Notes under the pieces: model-generated
Told to the model about the DNA's origin: nothing
The model's database searches: none
What the model saw: only the letters and a program-made list of their open reading frames with translations
In this document: one piece after another, positions 33,064-41,271 of the stretch
Layout: each line of letters starts with the position of its first letter
Position numbering within the stretch: the stretch's first letter is position 1
Source of the DNA: Prodigiosinella aquatilis
GTDB taxonomy: Bacteria > Pseudomonadota > Gammaproteobacteria > Enterobacterales > Enterobacteriaceae
DNA: 64,000 nt
Assembly (NCBI GenBank): GCA_030388725.1
Contig: CP128857.1
Location: forward strand, 806,001-870,000
Reading direction: 5' to 3'
Made by a program: the position numbers and the translations under genes

Positions 33064-34061
33064 ATTTAAGGCAGGCCAGATTATTAAGCATTGGCTTTAT
33101 CATGAGCGGATTATTGCTTTTGATTGTGTTACGCCTGCTGGCTTGTTTTGTCGCAGGTTTTCTGGTGTATGAAATCATCAATCTGCTAACGCCGTATTTT
33201 CAGAAAGTTATCAGCGGTAAGCGCGCACGGTTGGTGGTGGTGGCGGTGATTAGTACGGTAGTGGTTAGCCTGCTGTGTGTAGTTTTTGGTACGCTGGTGG
33301 GATTGTTGATGCAGGAAATGAAAGATACCAGCGTATTTAATGAGCGTATTGCATTTATTTTGCACGACGTGCAAAAGCAATTCATGACTTATTTACCTGG
33401 ATACTTACCGGTAAGTATTGACGAATTACAGCGTGAGTTTCTGTCCTGGCTGCAAAAGCATGTCGTGATATTGCAGAATCTGGGTAAGGATTTCTTGCAT
33501 GGATTTGTCACCATGTTGATCGGTATGATCCTGGGCGCGATCATTTCTCTGTATAACGTTGAACCAGACGTTGAAAAACCGTTACTGAAAACAGAGTTAC
33601 TACACCGTGTGGCGCTGTTGTCCGCATCATTTCGAAATATTGTGTTTGCGCAGGTAAAAATATCGCTGGTGAATACCACCCTGTCTGCCGTTTTTATCCT
33701 GGGTATTTTCCCCGGATTTGGTGTTCATTTACCGTTTGCCAAAACACTGGTGATATTGACGTTTATATTTGGTTTGCTGCCGGTGATCGGCAATTTGATT
33801 TCCAATTCCGTGGTGTTCATTGCGGCATTGTCCATTTCAGTGCCGGTGTCGTTGGTGGCACTGGTTTATCTGATGTTGATTCACAAGCTGGAGTATTTTC
33901 TTAACGCTAAAATTGTGGGTACCCGAATTAAAGCCCATGCCTGGGAAATACTATTGGCGATGCTGGTTTTTGAAGCCGCTTTCGGGATATCCGGTGTGAT
34001 TGCCGCGCCGATATACTATGCCTATCTGAAAAGTGAGCTGAAAGAAGCGGCTCTGATCTGA
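33051..34061 (+). CDS. AI-2E family (PerM/TqsA-like) membrane protein
   Basis: A 336-residue membrane protein with paired N-terminal helices, a central soluble amphipathic region (about residues 95-150) and five or so C-terminal helices containing GLLPVIGNLISN and GTRIKAHAWEILLAML. This is the AI-2E transporter family layout, whose members export small molecules or ions; substrates differ widely. The ATG at 33051 has AGGAT upstream and overlaps the SUKH remnant. It is intact, and its neighbours suggest the cassette cluster joined directly to its promoter region. Confidence 0.85.
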   Translation: MQLLNLRQARLLSIGFIMSGLLLLIVLRLLACFVAGFLVYEIINLLTPYFQKVISGKRARLVVVAVISTVVVSLLCVVFGTLVGLLMQEMKDTSVFNERIAFILHDVQKQFMTYLPGYLPVSIDELQREFLSWLQKHVVILQNLGKDFLHGFVTMLIGMILGAIISLYNVEPDVEKPLLKTELLHRVALLSASFRNIVFAQVKISLVNTTLSAVFILGIFPGFGVHLPFAKTLVILTFIFGLLPVIGNLISNSVVFIAALSISVPVSLVALVYLMLIHKLEYFLNAKIVGTRIKAHAWEILLAMLVFEAAFGISGVIAAPIYYAYLKSELKEAALI

Positions 34062-34094
34062 ATGCGGTGGGTGAAGAGGCGTTTCCAAAACATT

Positions 34095-34117
34095 CAGCCC
34101 GGCAAATCCCCGGGCTG
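34095..34117. terminator. Hairpin between convergent genes
   Basis: CAGCCCGG and CCGGGCTG form an 8-bp stem around a 7-base loop, between the AI-2E family gene and togT. No T-run follows. Confidence 0.55.
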
Positions 34118-34138
34118 GAACAAGTGACTTACATCATG

Positions 34139-35665
34139 TTAGCGGGATGAAATTGCGACAATCGGTTCTTTTACTTCTGGTTGCACCCCGAGCGGGTTGT
34201 TACCCCAACACTGTTCATATTTCCAACCAGTCAGTTCTTCTGCAACCACTCGCGCTTCGGCAGGAATATCGGCAATAGCGCCACCGGCTTTGATTCGGGC
34301 GATTTCTTCCAACAGGATAGCGTGGTTTTTACGATCCAGCTTCATTTGGGTGGTGTAGTAAATGGCGATGATGGCCAGACCCGTCACGCCCAGAGAGAAC
34401 ACCCCGATAATGGCTAAAACCGCACTTTCCGGTTGAGTTGACTGACCGGAAACAAACCCGAATTGACTCAATGTCCACCCCATGACAAATACGATAACGG
34501 AGCGAATCATTTTACCGGCGAATGTCATGGCACCAGCATAGATACCCTCACGGCGACGCCCCGTCAGGACTTCATCCACGTCAGCCAGGAAGGTGTATAC
34601 CGTCCAGGGAATATAGTATATCCCCCCGGTGCTCAGGCCAAATACGGCGGTGATACCGAACAGTACGGCAATGGTCGCGGTGTGAGACCAATTGGCAAAA
34701 TAGAGCGCGGCATATGCTATTACACAAACAATAACCACGGTTAGCGCCAGGCGGAACGGCCGTGCGAAGCCCATTTTGACACAGATACCAATAAAGGCTG
34801 CGGTGGAAATCAACTGCATAATAGAGCTGAAGCTGGAGAGCTGGGAAACCAGCGCTGTGTTTTGCTTCAGACCGAAAACGATAAAATAAGTGAAGGCAGA
34901 AGCGAACAGCCACTCAGCGCCGAACCCAAACAAGTACATGCCCATATGTTTACGGAAAATACGCAGGCGGAAGGTCGATGCCATATCCACACTGAGTTTT
35001 TTCAGCGCGTTCCATAGGCTGGTGGTGTTTTCATGCACGATTTCGCTGATAGGCCGTTCCCAGGATGTCAGATAGAGTGAAATCATTGCGGCACACATGA
35101 TGGCACCATACACCAGACCGGTGTAGAAGAAGGGGGTGGCGGAGTCCTTGCCATAAATAAGAATAAATTGACCTGGAATAAATGCGCCCAGAAAGTTGGC
35201 CACTTTGCCAAAAATGGCTTTAGAACCTGTTAGTTTAGACCGCATTTTAAAATCACTGGTCATTTCGGTGGCCAGCGTTTCATAAGGCACCATGATTGAG
35301 GTGTAAATTAGCTCAAACAGGACATAGGTAGCCAGGTAATACCAAAAGCCGAAACCATGCATCCACAGCATGGGATAGACTAATACCAACGGAATGCCTA
35401 GCAGAATAAAGAAACGACGACGGCCAAACATCCGGCCGAGTCGGGTGTTGTAGAAATTGTCACTGATGTAACCCATTACCGGGTTACTGATAGCATCAAT
35501 AATACTGGCAACAGAGAAAATTGACGCCGCCTGTACTAATGTCAGATCACAAAATGTGGTGTAAAAGTACAGTAGCCAGGCACCACTGATGGCTAAGGCA
35601 CCACTGCCCAGCAGGTTAGCACTGCCGTAACAGAATGTGTGCTTAAAAGAGATAGGTTTACTCAT
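34139..35665 (-). CDS. togT: Oligogalacturonide transporter TogT-like (GPH family)
   Basis: A 508-residue symporter of the glycoside-pentoside-hexuronide family with about twelve membrane helices. DAISNPVMGYISDNF and RLGRMFGRRRFFIL give the family signature. GPH relatives include MelB and, in Dickeya, TogT, which imports oligogalacturonides from pectin breakdown. A KdgR-like operator lies just upstream, which makes a pectin-related substrate likely. The start is the ATG at 35665; an in-frame TTG at 35671 is less likely. Gene symbol inferred from family and operator. Confidence 0.8.
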   Translation of the reverse strand: MSKPISFKHTFCYGSANLLGSGALAISGAWLLYFYTTFCDLTLVQAASIFSVASIIDAISNPVMGYISDNFYNTRLGRMFGRRRFFILLGIPLVLVYPMLWMHGFGFWYYLATYVLFELIYTSIMVPYETLATEMTSDFKMRSKLTGSKAIFGKVANFLGAFIPGQFILIYGKDSATPFFYTGLVYGAIMCAAMISLYLTSWERPISEIVHENTTSLWNALKKLSVDMASTFRLRIFRKHMGMYLFGFGAEWLFASAFTYFIVFGLKQNTALVSQLSSFSSIMQLISTAAFIGICVKMGFARPFRLALTVVIVCVIAYAALYFANWSHTATIAVLFGITAVFGLSTGGIYYIPWTVYTFLADVDEVLTGRRREGIYAGAMTFAGKMIRSVIVFVMGWTLSQFGFVSGQSTQPESAVLAIIGVFSLGVTGLAIIAIYYTTQMKLDRKNHAILLEEIARIKAGGAIADIPAEARVVAEELTGWKYEQCWGNNPLGVQPEVKEPIVAISSR

Positions 35666-36106
35666 GATCAATCTGCCTACATTTATGAAACATTATTTCA
35701 TTTTAAATGAACTTATGTTCCTATAATTTGCTCTCCGATTGATAAAGTAAACTAACCATCACGGTTCGGGTGGTTTTTAATAGTATTTTGTCAGAGAGAT
35801 CATGAAATAAGATTTTTTAATTGGATCTGATAAAAAGTGAATAAAAATATATAATTGTACTAATTAACATTAATATTTTATCGCTATACAGTAAGTTTGT
35901 TGTTTTTTAACCAGCATGATGCCGTTATGAAAAAATAAGTGTTAGCGCGGAGGTGTTCGTGAGCGCGGAGGATGAGCGTTGTCGCTATTGTAACAACTGA
36001 AGTGAATCAGGGGAGTGAAAACAGGTTGTATTGCTATTTACTCTCCTGCAATGAGAAAACCATCTTCATTGCACTTCCATGATTAACGCCATAATCAGGA
36101 TGGTTT
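35666..36106. other. AT-rich regulatory region between togT and the XRE gene
   Basis: About 440 bases, including the KdgR-like box next to togT and AT-rich tracts typical of promoters. Nothing else is recognised. Confidence 0.5.
35683..35703. promoter_or_regulatory. KdgR-like operator
   Basis: TTATGAAACATTATTTCATTT agrees closely with the KdgR pattern (GAAAC-N3-GTTTC-like palindrome with ATGAAA/TTTCAT arms). It sits just upstream of togT. KdgR represses pectin catabolism genes in Dickeya and Pectobacterium. Confidence 0.75.
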
Positions 36107-36316
36107 ATGTCAATCATTATTAGGCTGGATGTGTTATTGGCACAAAAGAAAATGAAGTCACGGGAGCTGGCTTGCTTAATCGGGATTACGGAACAAAATC
36201 TGTCGCTGTTAAAATCAGGGAAGGTGAGAAGTATCCGTTTTGATACGTTGCAGAAAATATGTGCTGCATTGTCGTGCCAACCGGGTGATTTATTGGAATA
36301 CCGACCGGATGAATAA
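36107..36316 (+). CDS. Small XRE-family transcriptional regulator
   Basis: A 69-residue single helix-turn-helix protein of the Cro/CI type: RLDVLLAQKKMKSRELACLI, GITEQNLSLLKSGKVRSIRF, then LQKICAALSCQPGDLLEY. This is the HTH_26 pattern of small regulators often coded alone or next to a membrane protein. No partner gene is visible nearby. A GG-rich leader (CAGGATGG) precedes the ATG. Targets are unknown. Confidence 0.85.
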   Translation: MSIIIRLDVLLAQKKMKSRELACLIGITEQNLSLLKSGKVRSIRFDTLQKICAALSCQPGDLLEYRPDE

Positions 36317-36331
36317 GGGGCTACGAATCAA

Positions 36332-36353
36332 TATCCCCGCCGGAACGGGGGAT
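36332..36353. terminator. Hairpin between convergent XRE and uxuB-like genes
   Basis: ATCCCCG and CGGGGGAT pair with one bulged base around a six-base loop. Confidence 0.55.
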
Positions 36354-36374
36354 TATCAATAGTTGTACTGTGGT

Positions 36375-37853
36375 TTATTTCAGCAGGTCGGCAACGGCAG
36401 ATTTAGCTCCGTGATCCCGTAGCGCCAGATAAGCCTGCGTGACGGCAGTGACAAAGGTGTTGTTGACGGGCAAATCATCGCCGAATACGCTTTTCAGCGA
36501 CAATAATCCGCGTACCCGTTCGATGTCATCAGCCGTTGTGTTGACAATATTCCGTAGCGTCTCAATCAATGGGTCGCGGACATCTATTGTCTGTCCTGCA
36601 TCATCTGTACCACTGACATAGCGCATCCAACCGGCGATGCCCAGAATCAGGCAACGGCAATCGCTGTTGTGCTCGATGTGCCAGCGCAGCGAGGCCAGCA
36701 TACGTTGTGGTAGTTTCTGGGTACCATCCATAGCAATCTGCCAGGTACGGTGTTTCAGCGCTGGGTTGGAGAAGCGGGTAACCAGTTGATCAGCATAAGT
36801 AACAAGATCCCGGTCTTTCAGTCGCAGTGTGGGCTCCTGCTCTTTTAGCATCAGGTGGTAAACTGCCTGACGATAGTGCTCATCTTCCATGCAATCATTG
36901 ATATGCTCATAGCCTGCCAGATAACCCAGATAGGCGAGAAAAGAGTGGCTACCATTGAGCATTCTTAGCTTCATTTCTTCAAACGGCAGGACATCATCGA
37001 CCAACTGTGCCCCGGCAATGTTCCAGTCTGGTCGGCCAGCGACGAAATTATCTTCGATCACCCACTGAATAAAAGGTTCGCAGGCTATCCCGCATGGATC
37101 TGCCACGCCCAGTGCGTCGGTAATCTGCTGCAAGGTTTCCGGTGTGGCGGCGGGTACGATGCGGTCTACCATGGTATTGGGAAACGTGACCTGACTGTCA
37201 ATCCACTCTGCCAGCGCGGCGTCCCGTATCCGGGCTGATTCCATTACCGCTTTTTTGGCGATTTTGCCGTTCTCCGGCACGTTATCGCAGGAAAGTACGG
37301 AAAAAGGTGCGATACCGCGTTCATGACGCAGTCGTAACGCCTCGGCCAGCAGGCCGGGTACGGAAGACGGGTGCAGAGGATCGGCCAGATCCTGCTGTAT
37401 CAATGGGTTATTTTGATCCAACATACCGCTGGAGCCATCCATGCAGTAGCCTTTTTCGGTGATGGTCAGGGAGACAATCGCCACCTCCGGATCTGCCAGT
37501 TGTGCCAGAATAGCCGGAATACCTTCCACGCGGGCGTGTAGGGATTTGCATACGGATCCGATAATAATGGCGTGATTTCCGGTGGCGTCTTTTTCCAGCA
37601 CAGTGAATAAATGATCCTGCTGGCGTAATGATGTGATCATCGTATCGTTACTGAACAACACGATTTCACAAATCCCCCAATCGCCACCCTGCTGATTTAG
37701 CACTCGGTTGGTCAACAGTGCCTGGTGTGCACGATGAAAGGCACCAAAACCGATATGAACAATGCGGGGTTTCAACGCATTGCGGTCATAGTGCGGCTGC
37801 TGAACGGTAGCTGGCAAGGAAACGGTAGAAAGGTTTTGGGTGATATTGGACAT
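36375..37853 (-). CDS. uxuB: Fructuronate reductase (mannitol dehydrogenase family)
   Basis: A 492-residue polyol-specific long-chain dehydrogenase. Conserved parts are RIVHIGFGAFHRAHQAL for NAD binding, SLTITEKGYC, SCDNVPENG, DRIVPAATPE and KLRMLNGSHSFLAYLG with the catalytic lysine block. The text follows E. coli UxuB closely along its whole length. UxuB reduces D-fructuronate to D-mannonate in hexuronate breakdown. The ATG at 37853 (MSNITQ) was chosen where homology begins; the open frame extends 23 codons upstream. No uxuA lies next to it in this window. A related mannitol or tagaturonate dehydrogenase cannot be ruled out. Confidence 0.87.
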   Translation of the reverse strand: MSNITQNLSTVSLPATVQQPHYDRNALKPRIVHIGFGAFHRAHQALLTNRVLNQQGGDWGICEIVLFSNDTMITSLRQQDHLFTVLEKDATGNHAIIIGSVCKSLHARVEGIPAILAQLADPEVAIVSLTITEKGYCMDGSSGMLDQNNPLIQQDLADPLHPSSVPGLLAEALRLRHERGIAPFSVLSCDNVPENGKIAKKAVMESARIRDAALAEWIDSQVTFPNTMVDRIVPAATPETLQQITDALGVADPCGIACEPFIQWVIEDNFVAGRPDWNIAGAQLVDDVLPFEEMKLRMLNGSHSFLAYLGYLAGYEHINDCMEDEHYRQAVYHLMLKEQEPTLRLKDRDLVTYADQLVTRFSNPALKHRTWQIAMDGTQKLPQRMLASLRWHIEHNSDCRCLILGIAGWMRYVSGTDDAGQTIDVRDPLIETLRNIVNTTADDIERVRGLLSLKSVFGDDLPVNNTFVTAVTQAYLALRDHGAKSAVADLLK

Positions 37854-37960
37854 TATCGGCGATTCCGAAATGGAAAAAGAGATTAACTGCCTAACGATAG
37901 CGACCTTTCTGTCCTGGAGCAACCTGTGTATCCGGTCAGCTTTGCCGGCATCACCCGGTA

Positions 37961-39541
37961 TTACCGGCGGGGCGGATTTAGTGTTGATACCTGACGGATA
38001 AACCAGGCGGGGATGATCGCGGCAAAAAAGAACATCGCTACAATGTAAAAGCCATCCTGATAAGCGAGCATCTGTGCTTTAGGTGTCAGCATACGCTGAA
38101 TAAATTCCATTACGCCAGGGTTAACGCTGATATTGAATGGGTCGCCAAACGGGTTACCCCAGTGAGTGTAAAGACTACTGAGTTGGCGGATAGCATCGTT
38201 CCCTACCGGATTAGCGGCAGTCAGTGATTCCGCCAGCATTTCACCGTGAAACGTGGTGCGCCGTTCGATCAATACCGAGAGCAGATTAACGCCCAATGCC
38301 CCTCCCAACTGACGAATAAAATTCAGGCTTCCCGCCCCCTGAGCCAGCTTGTCTGGTGTCAGGGCACGCAGTGCGCCAGCGTTCAACGCCGGTAACATCA
38401 CGCCCAGGCCGATACGTCCCACGACAATCCACCAAGCCATAGTCCAGAATGGGGTGTTGGTATCCGCATCACTGGAGAGCCAGCAGGATAATCCGAACAG
38501 TAACAAGCCGATGATCACCGGATAGTGTGGTTTCACTCGATCACTGAGCGTCCCGGCCAATGGAAACACCATTCCCAATGCCAGGCCAGCGGGCATCAGC
38601 AGTAGACCGGAACGGGTAGGGGTATAACCCTGAATGGTTTGTACAAACAGTGGGATAATGTAGGTTGAACCGTAAATACCGGCTCCCAGGGCAAAAGCAA
38701 CGATACAGCCGGCAGTAAACGCCCGATTGTTGAATACCCGCAAACTGAGCAGTGGCTGTGGCGTCAGCAGTTCATAAATAATGAACGCCAGAGTCGTCAG
38801 CACAGAACAGCTCAACATTCCGATGATAAAAAATGAGTTCCAGCCTTCCCGCTGTCCGTTGGATAAACCAGCCAGCAACGTGGTCAGTGCGATCAACAGC
38901 AAGATAAACCCTGGCAGGTCGAATTTATGCCGTGGTGTAGCGGTATCAGCACTTTTTCCCGGTAGTACCACCAAGGCTGCGGCAATACCTGCCAAACAGA
39001 ACGGGACAACCACCATGAAAACGGCACGCCAGTCTAACTGGTCAACCATCAGCCCTCCGGCCGCTGGTCCGAGGGCGGGGGCCAAGACGACGCCGACGCC
39101 ATAGATACCCATGGCTCGCCCTCGTTCAGAGGCAGGAAAAACCTGGGAAATGATAATCATCGCTAATGGCTGAATAATGCCGGACGCGCTGCCTTGCAGG
39201 ATGCGGGCGATAATCACCTCGGTACTGCTCTGGCTGAGGGTCCCCATGATGCTGCCCAGCACAAAAATAACTAACGCGCCGACAAAGGTGGCGCGGTAAC
39301 CAAAGCGTTCCAGCGTCCAGGCTGTCATCAGCATGGTTGCGGTCATGGAGGCCAGAAACGCAGTGGAGAGCCATTGCACTTGATCCTGCCCCATGCCGAA
39401 AGCACCCATGATGTCGTGCATGGCGACATTAACAATAGTCGCGGTGGCGGTAGTCGCAATAGTGCCGAGCATCACTGTCACTGTGGCTAACCAGCGATAT
39501 GTGTGACCAAAACGCTGTGCCTGGGCTTCAATCGGCGACAT
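37961..39541 (-). CDS. DHA2-family multidrug efflux MFS protein (EmrB-like)
   Basis: A 526-residue drug:H+ antiporter with 14 predicted membrane helices. Typical parts are ATATIVNVAMHDIMGAF, LMTAWTLERFGYRATF, ILQGSASGIIQPLAMIIISQ and GVGVVLAPALGPAAGG (motif C of exporters). It forms a tripartite pump with the adaptor coded just before it and an outer-membrane channel from elsewhere. The start overlaps the adaptor gene end by 14 bp, and both follow a marR gene, so expression is likely MarR-controlled. Confidence 0.92.
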   Translation of the reverse strand: MSPIEAQAQRFGHTYRWLATVTVMLGTIATTATATIVNVAMHDIMGAFGMGQDQVQWLSTAFLASMTATMLMTAWTLERFGYRATFVGALVIFVLGSIMGTLSQSSTEVIIARILQGSASGIIQPLAMIIISQVFPASERGRAMGIYGVGVVLAPALGPAAGGLMVDQLDWRAVFMVVVPFCLAGIAAALVVLPGKSADTATPRHKFDLPGFILLLIALTTLLAGLSNGQREGWNSFFIIGMLSCSVLTTLAFIIYELLTPQPLLSLRVFNNRAFTAGCIVAFALGAGIYGSTYIIPLFVQTIQGYTPTRSGLLLMPAGLALGMVFPLAGTLSDRVKPHYPVIIGLLLFGLSCWLSSDADTNTPFWTMAWWIVVGRIGLGVMLPALNAGALRALTPDKLAQGAGSLNFIRQLGGALGVNLLSVLIERRTTFHGEMLAESLTAANPVGNDAIRQLSSLYTHWGNPFGDPFNISVNPGVMEFIQRMLTPKAQMLAYQDGFYIVAMFFFAAIIPAWFIRQVSTLNPPRR

Positions 39542-40649
39542 TGATGGTCACTTGTGCCATGAGGCCCGGTTTCAGCCGGGTATCGACGTTATCCAGTGCG
39601 ATACGTACCGGTACACGCTGGGTAATTTTGGTGAAATTACCTGATGGATTGGGGCTGGGTAACAGAGCAAACTGATTAGTTGCGGCGTTTCCGACCCGGA
39701 CGACATGTCCCTGAAATTGTTGGCCAGGATAAGCATCAACTTCAATATCAACCGGTTGCCCGACTTTCACTCGCGCAATAGCGGTTTCTTTAATATTGGC
39801 TTCCACCCACAGGTTATGTGGGTCATGTACCATCATGATCCATTGCCCAGCCTGAATGTATTCCCCAACGTTGGCGATGGTGCGGTCAACGACGCCATCT
39901 ACTGGAGCACGCAGTGTTCGGTCGGCAATGTCTTGCTTCAATTGCTCAACTTGTGCCTGTAATGCGGCGCGTTGCTGGCGTTGCATATCGATCTGTCGAT
40001 CCAGTACCTGTAGTGTATTACGTTGTGCTTTGGCATTAGCGAGTGCTGCCCGCTGTGCATCGCGTTGAGCCTCCGCTTCCCGTAGTCCGCTTTGCCGCTG
40101 TAGCCATGTGGTGTGGGATTCGTCCCAGGTTTTTTTCGACGTCAGGTTTCGTTTTAATAACTGGTCATCACGCTGAAAATTGCTCTGAGCCAGTGCGAGC
40201 TGATAACCCGCGTTGCTAAGAGCCGATTCAGCTGCCGCCAGCTCTGATTGTGCCTGTGCCTGTTCAGCTTGAGTGGTAAGGTCCGTAACTTGGCGTTGAG
40301 TCTGACTGTAGCTGACCTGGGCATCGGCCGCTGCCAGGCTGCCCTCCAGCGCGGCAAGCTGCAATTTTGCGTCACGATTGTCAATTTGCGCCAATATCTG
40401 GCCCTTTTTGATGACATCACCGTCAATCACCGGGCGGGCCGTTAACCAGCCGTCTTGCCGGCTGGCAAGGGAAATGACTTCTCCCACGATATGCGCATCG
40501 TTTTCAGTAATGTGCGTCAAACGTTGGTAAAACCAGAACGAGGCTGCCACCAGCACTGCGAGCAATATTGTCACGCCTGCCAGCAATAGCGTTTTATGGC
40601 GGTGATTCAGATGATGAAACCCTGCCAGCATCGGTAACGTTATTCTCAT
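39528..40649 (-). CDS. HlyD/EmrA-family membrane fusion protein
   Basis: A 373-residue periplasmic adaptor with one N-terminal membrane helix (TLLLAGVTILLAVLVAASFW), a lipoyl half (ENDAHIVGEVISLASRQDGW), a long alpha-helical hairpin between about residues 95 and 220 rich in Gln and Ala, then LRAPVDGVVDRTIANVGEYI and a beta-barrel domain. It links the EmrB-like pump to an outer-membrane channel. Its start overlaps the marR stop (ATGA). Confidence 0.92.
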   Translation of the reverse strand: MRITLPMLAGFHHLNHRHKTLLLAGVTILLAVLVAASFWFYQRLTHITENDAHIVGEVISLASRQDGWLTARPVIDGDVIKKGQILAQIDNRDAKLQLAALEGSLAAADAQVSYSQTQRQVTDLTTQAEQAQAQSELAAAESALSNAGYQLALAQSNFQRDDQLLKRNLTSKKTWDESHTTWLQRQSGLREAEAQRDAQRAALANAKAQRNTLQVLDRQIDMQRQQRAALQAQVEQLKQDIADRTLRAPVDGVVDRTIANVGEYIQAGQWIMMVHDPHNLWVEANIKETAIARVKVGQPVDIEVDAYPGQQFQGHVVRVGNAATNQFALLPSPNPSGNFTKITQRVPVRIALDNVDTRLKPGLMAQVTINVAD

Positions 40650-41101
40650 GACTGATTTTGTTCTAGGCGGGTTAAATTGCCGATGACCTGCCCGACAAAC
40701 TGGCTTACCTGCTCAATGTCTTGTTCCGATAACCCTTCCAATGCATGAGTACGGATCTTGTTGGCAATATTTTCTACTTTTTCCACTTGTTGCAGACCTT
40801 GTTCGGTCAGATGAATCTCTTTAAAACGACGATCTGTACCTTCTCGCCTTTCGATGAGCCCCTGTTTTTGCAGGCAGTCGAGTAACCGCACTACCGCTGA
40901 GGCATCCAGACCGATAGCATCCGCCAGGGCTTTTTGGTGGGAGGGTGTTTCTGCCCGGGCGATATACAACAAGGGTAACCAGGTGGCTTGGGTTAGCCCA
41001 TACGGCTGTAATTCACGGTCAATGACACGCCGCCAAAGACGAGTAGTTTGCCCAAGCATCACGGCAAAGCGACGACGGGAAGATGATTCAGTAAATGACA
41101 T
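40646..41101 (-). CDS. MarR-family transcriptional regulator
   Basis: A 151-residue winged-helix regulator: RVIDRELQPYGLTQATWLPL, DASAVVRLLDCLQKQGLIER, and RRFKEIHLTEQG for the wing. MarR proteins repress adjacent efflux genes and are released by phenolic ligands. First gene of the three-gene efflux operon; the palindrome at 41128-41155 upstream is a candidate operator. Confidence 0.92.
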   Translation of the reverse strand: MSFTESSSRRRFAVMLGQTTRLWRRVIDRELQPYGLTQATWLPLLYIARAETPSHQKALADAIGLDASAVVRLLDCLQKQGLIERREGTDRRFKEIHLTEQGLQQVEKVENIANKIRTHALEGLSEQDIEQVSQFVGQVIGNLTRLEQNQS

Positions 41102-41127
41102 AACGATTTATATCCAGTGAATGACAT

Positions 41128-41155
41128 ATCATTAATTAACAATGCAACTAATGAT
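41128..41155. promoter_or_regulatory. Candidate MarR operator
   Basis: ATCATTA and TAATGAT form an inverted repeat with a 14-bp centre that includes TTAATTAA and TTGC-type half sites. It lies 27 bp upstream of the marR start, where autorepression would be expected. Confidence 0.45.
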
Positions 41156-41241
41156 AAGTCAATTTATTTTGTGCGATATCGCACAGACGTTTCTCTCTGG
41201 TTACGCATGGTAGAAAAAGGGAAATGATAGAGGAGAGCAGG

Positions 41242-41257
41242 GCAGCCCGTGGGCTGC
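41242..41257 (-). terminator. Terminator hairpin after the L,D-transpeptidase gene
   Basis: GCAGCCC and GGGCTGC form a 7-bp stem with a two-base loop, extendable by GAGCAG. It is 14 bp beyond the stop of the minus-strand gene. Confidence 0.6.
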
Positions 41258-41271
41258 TCCTGAGAATAATA

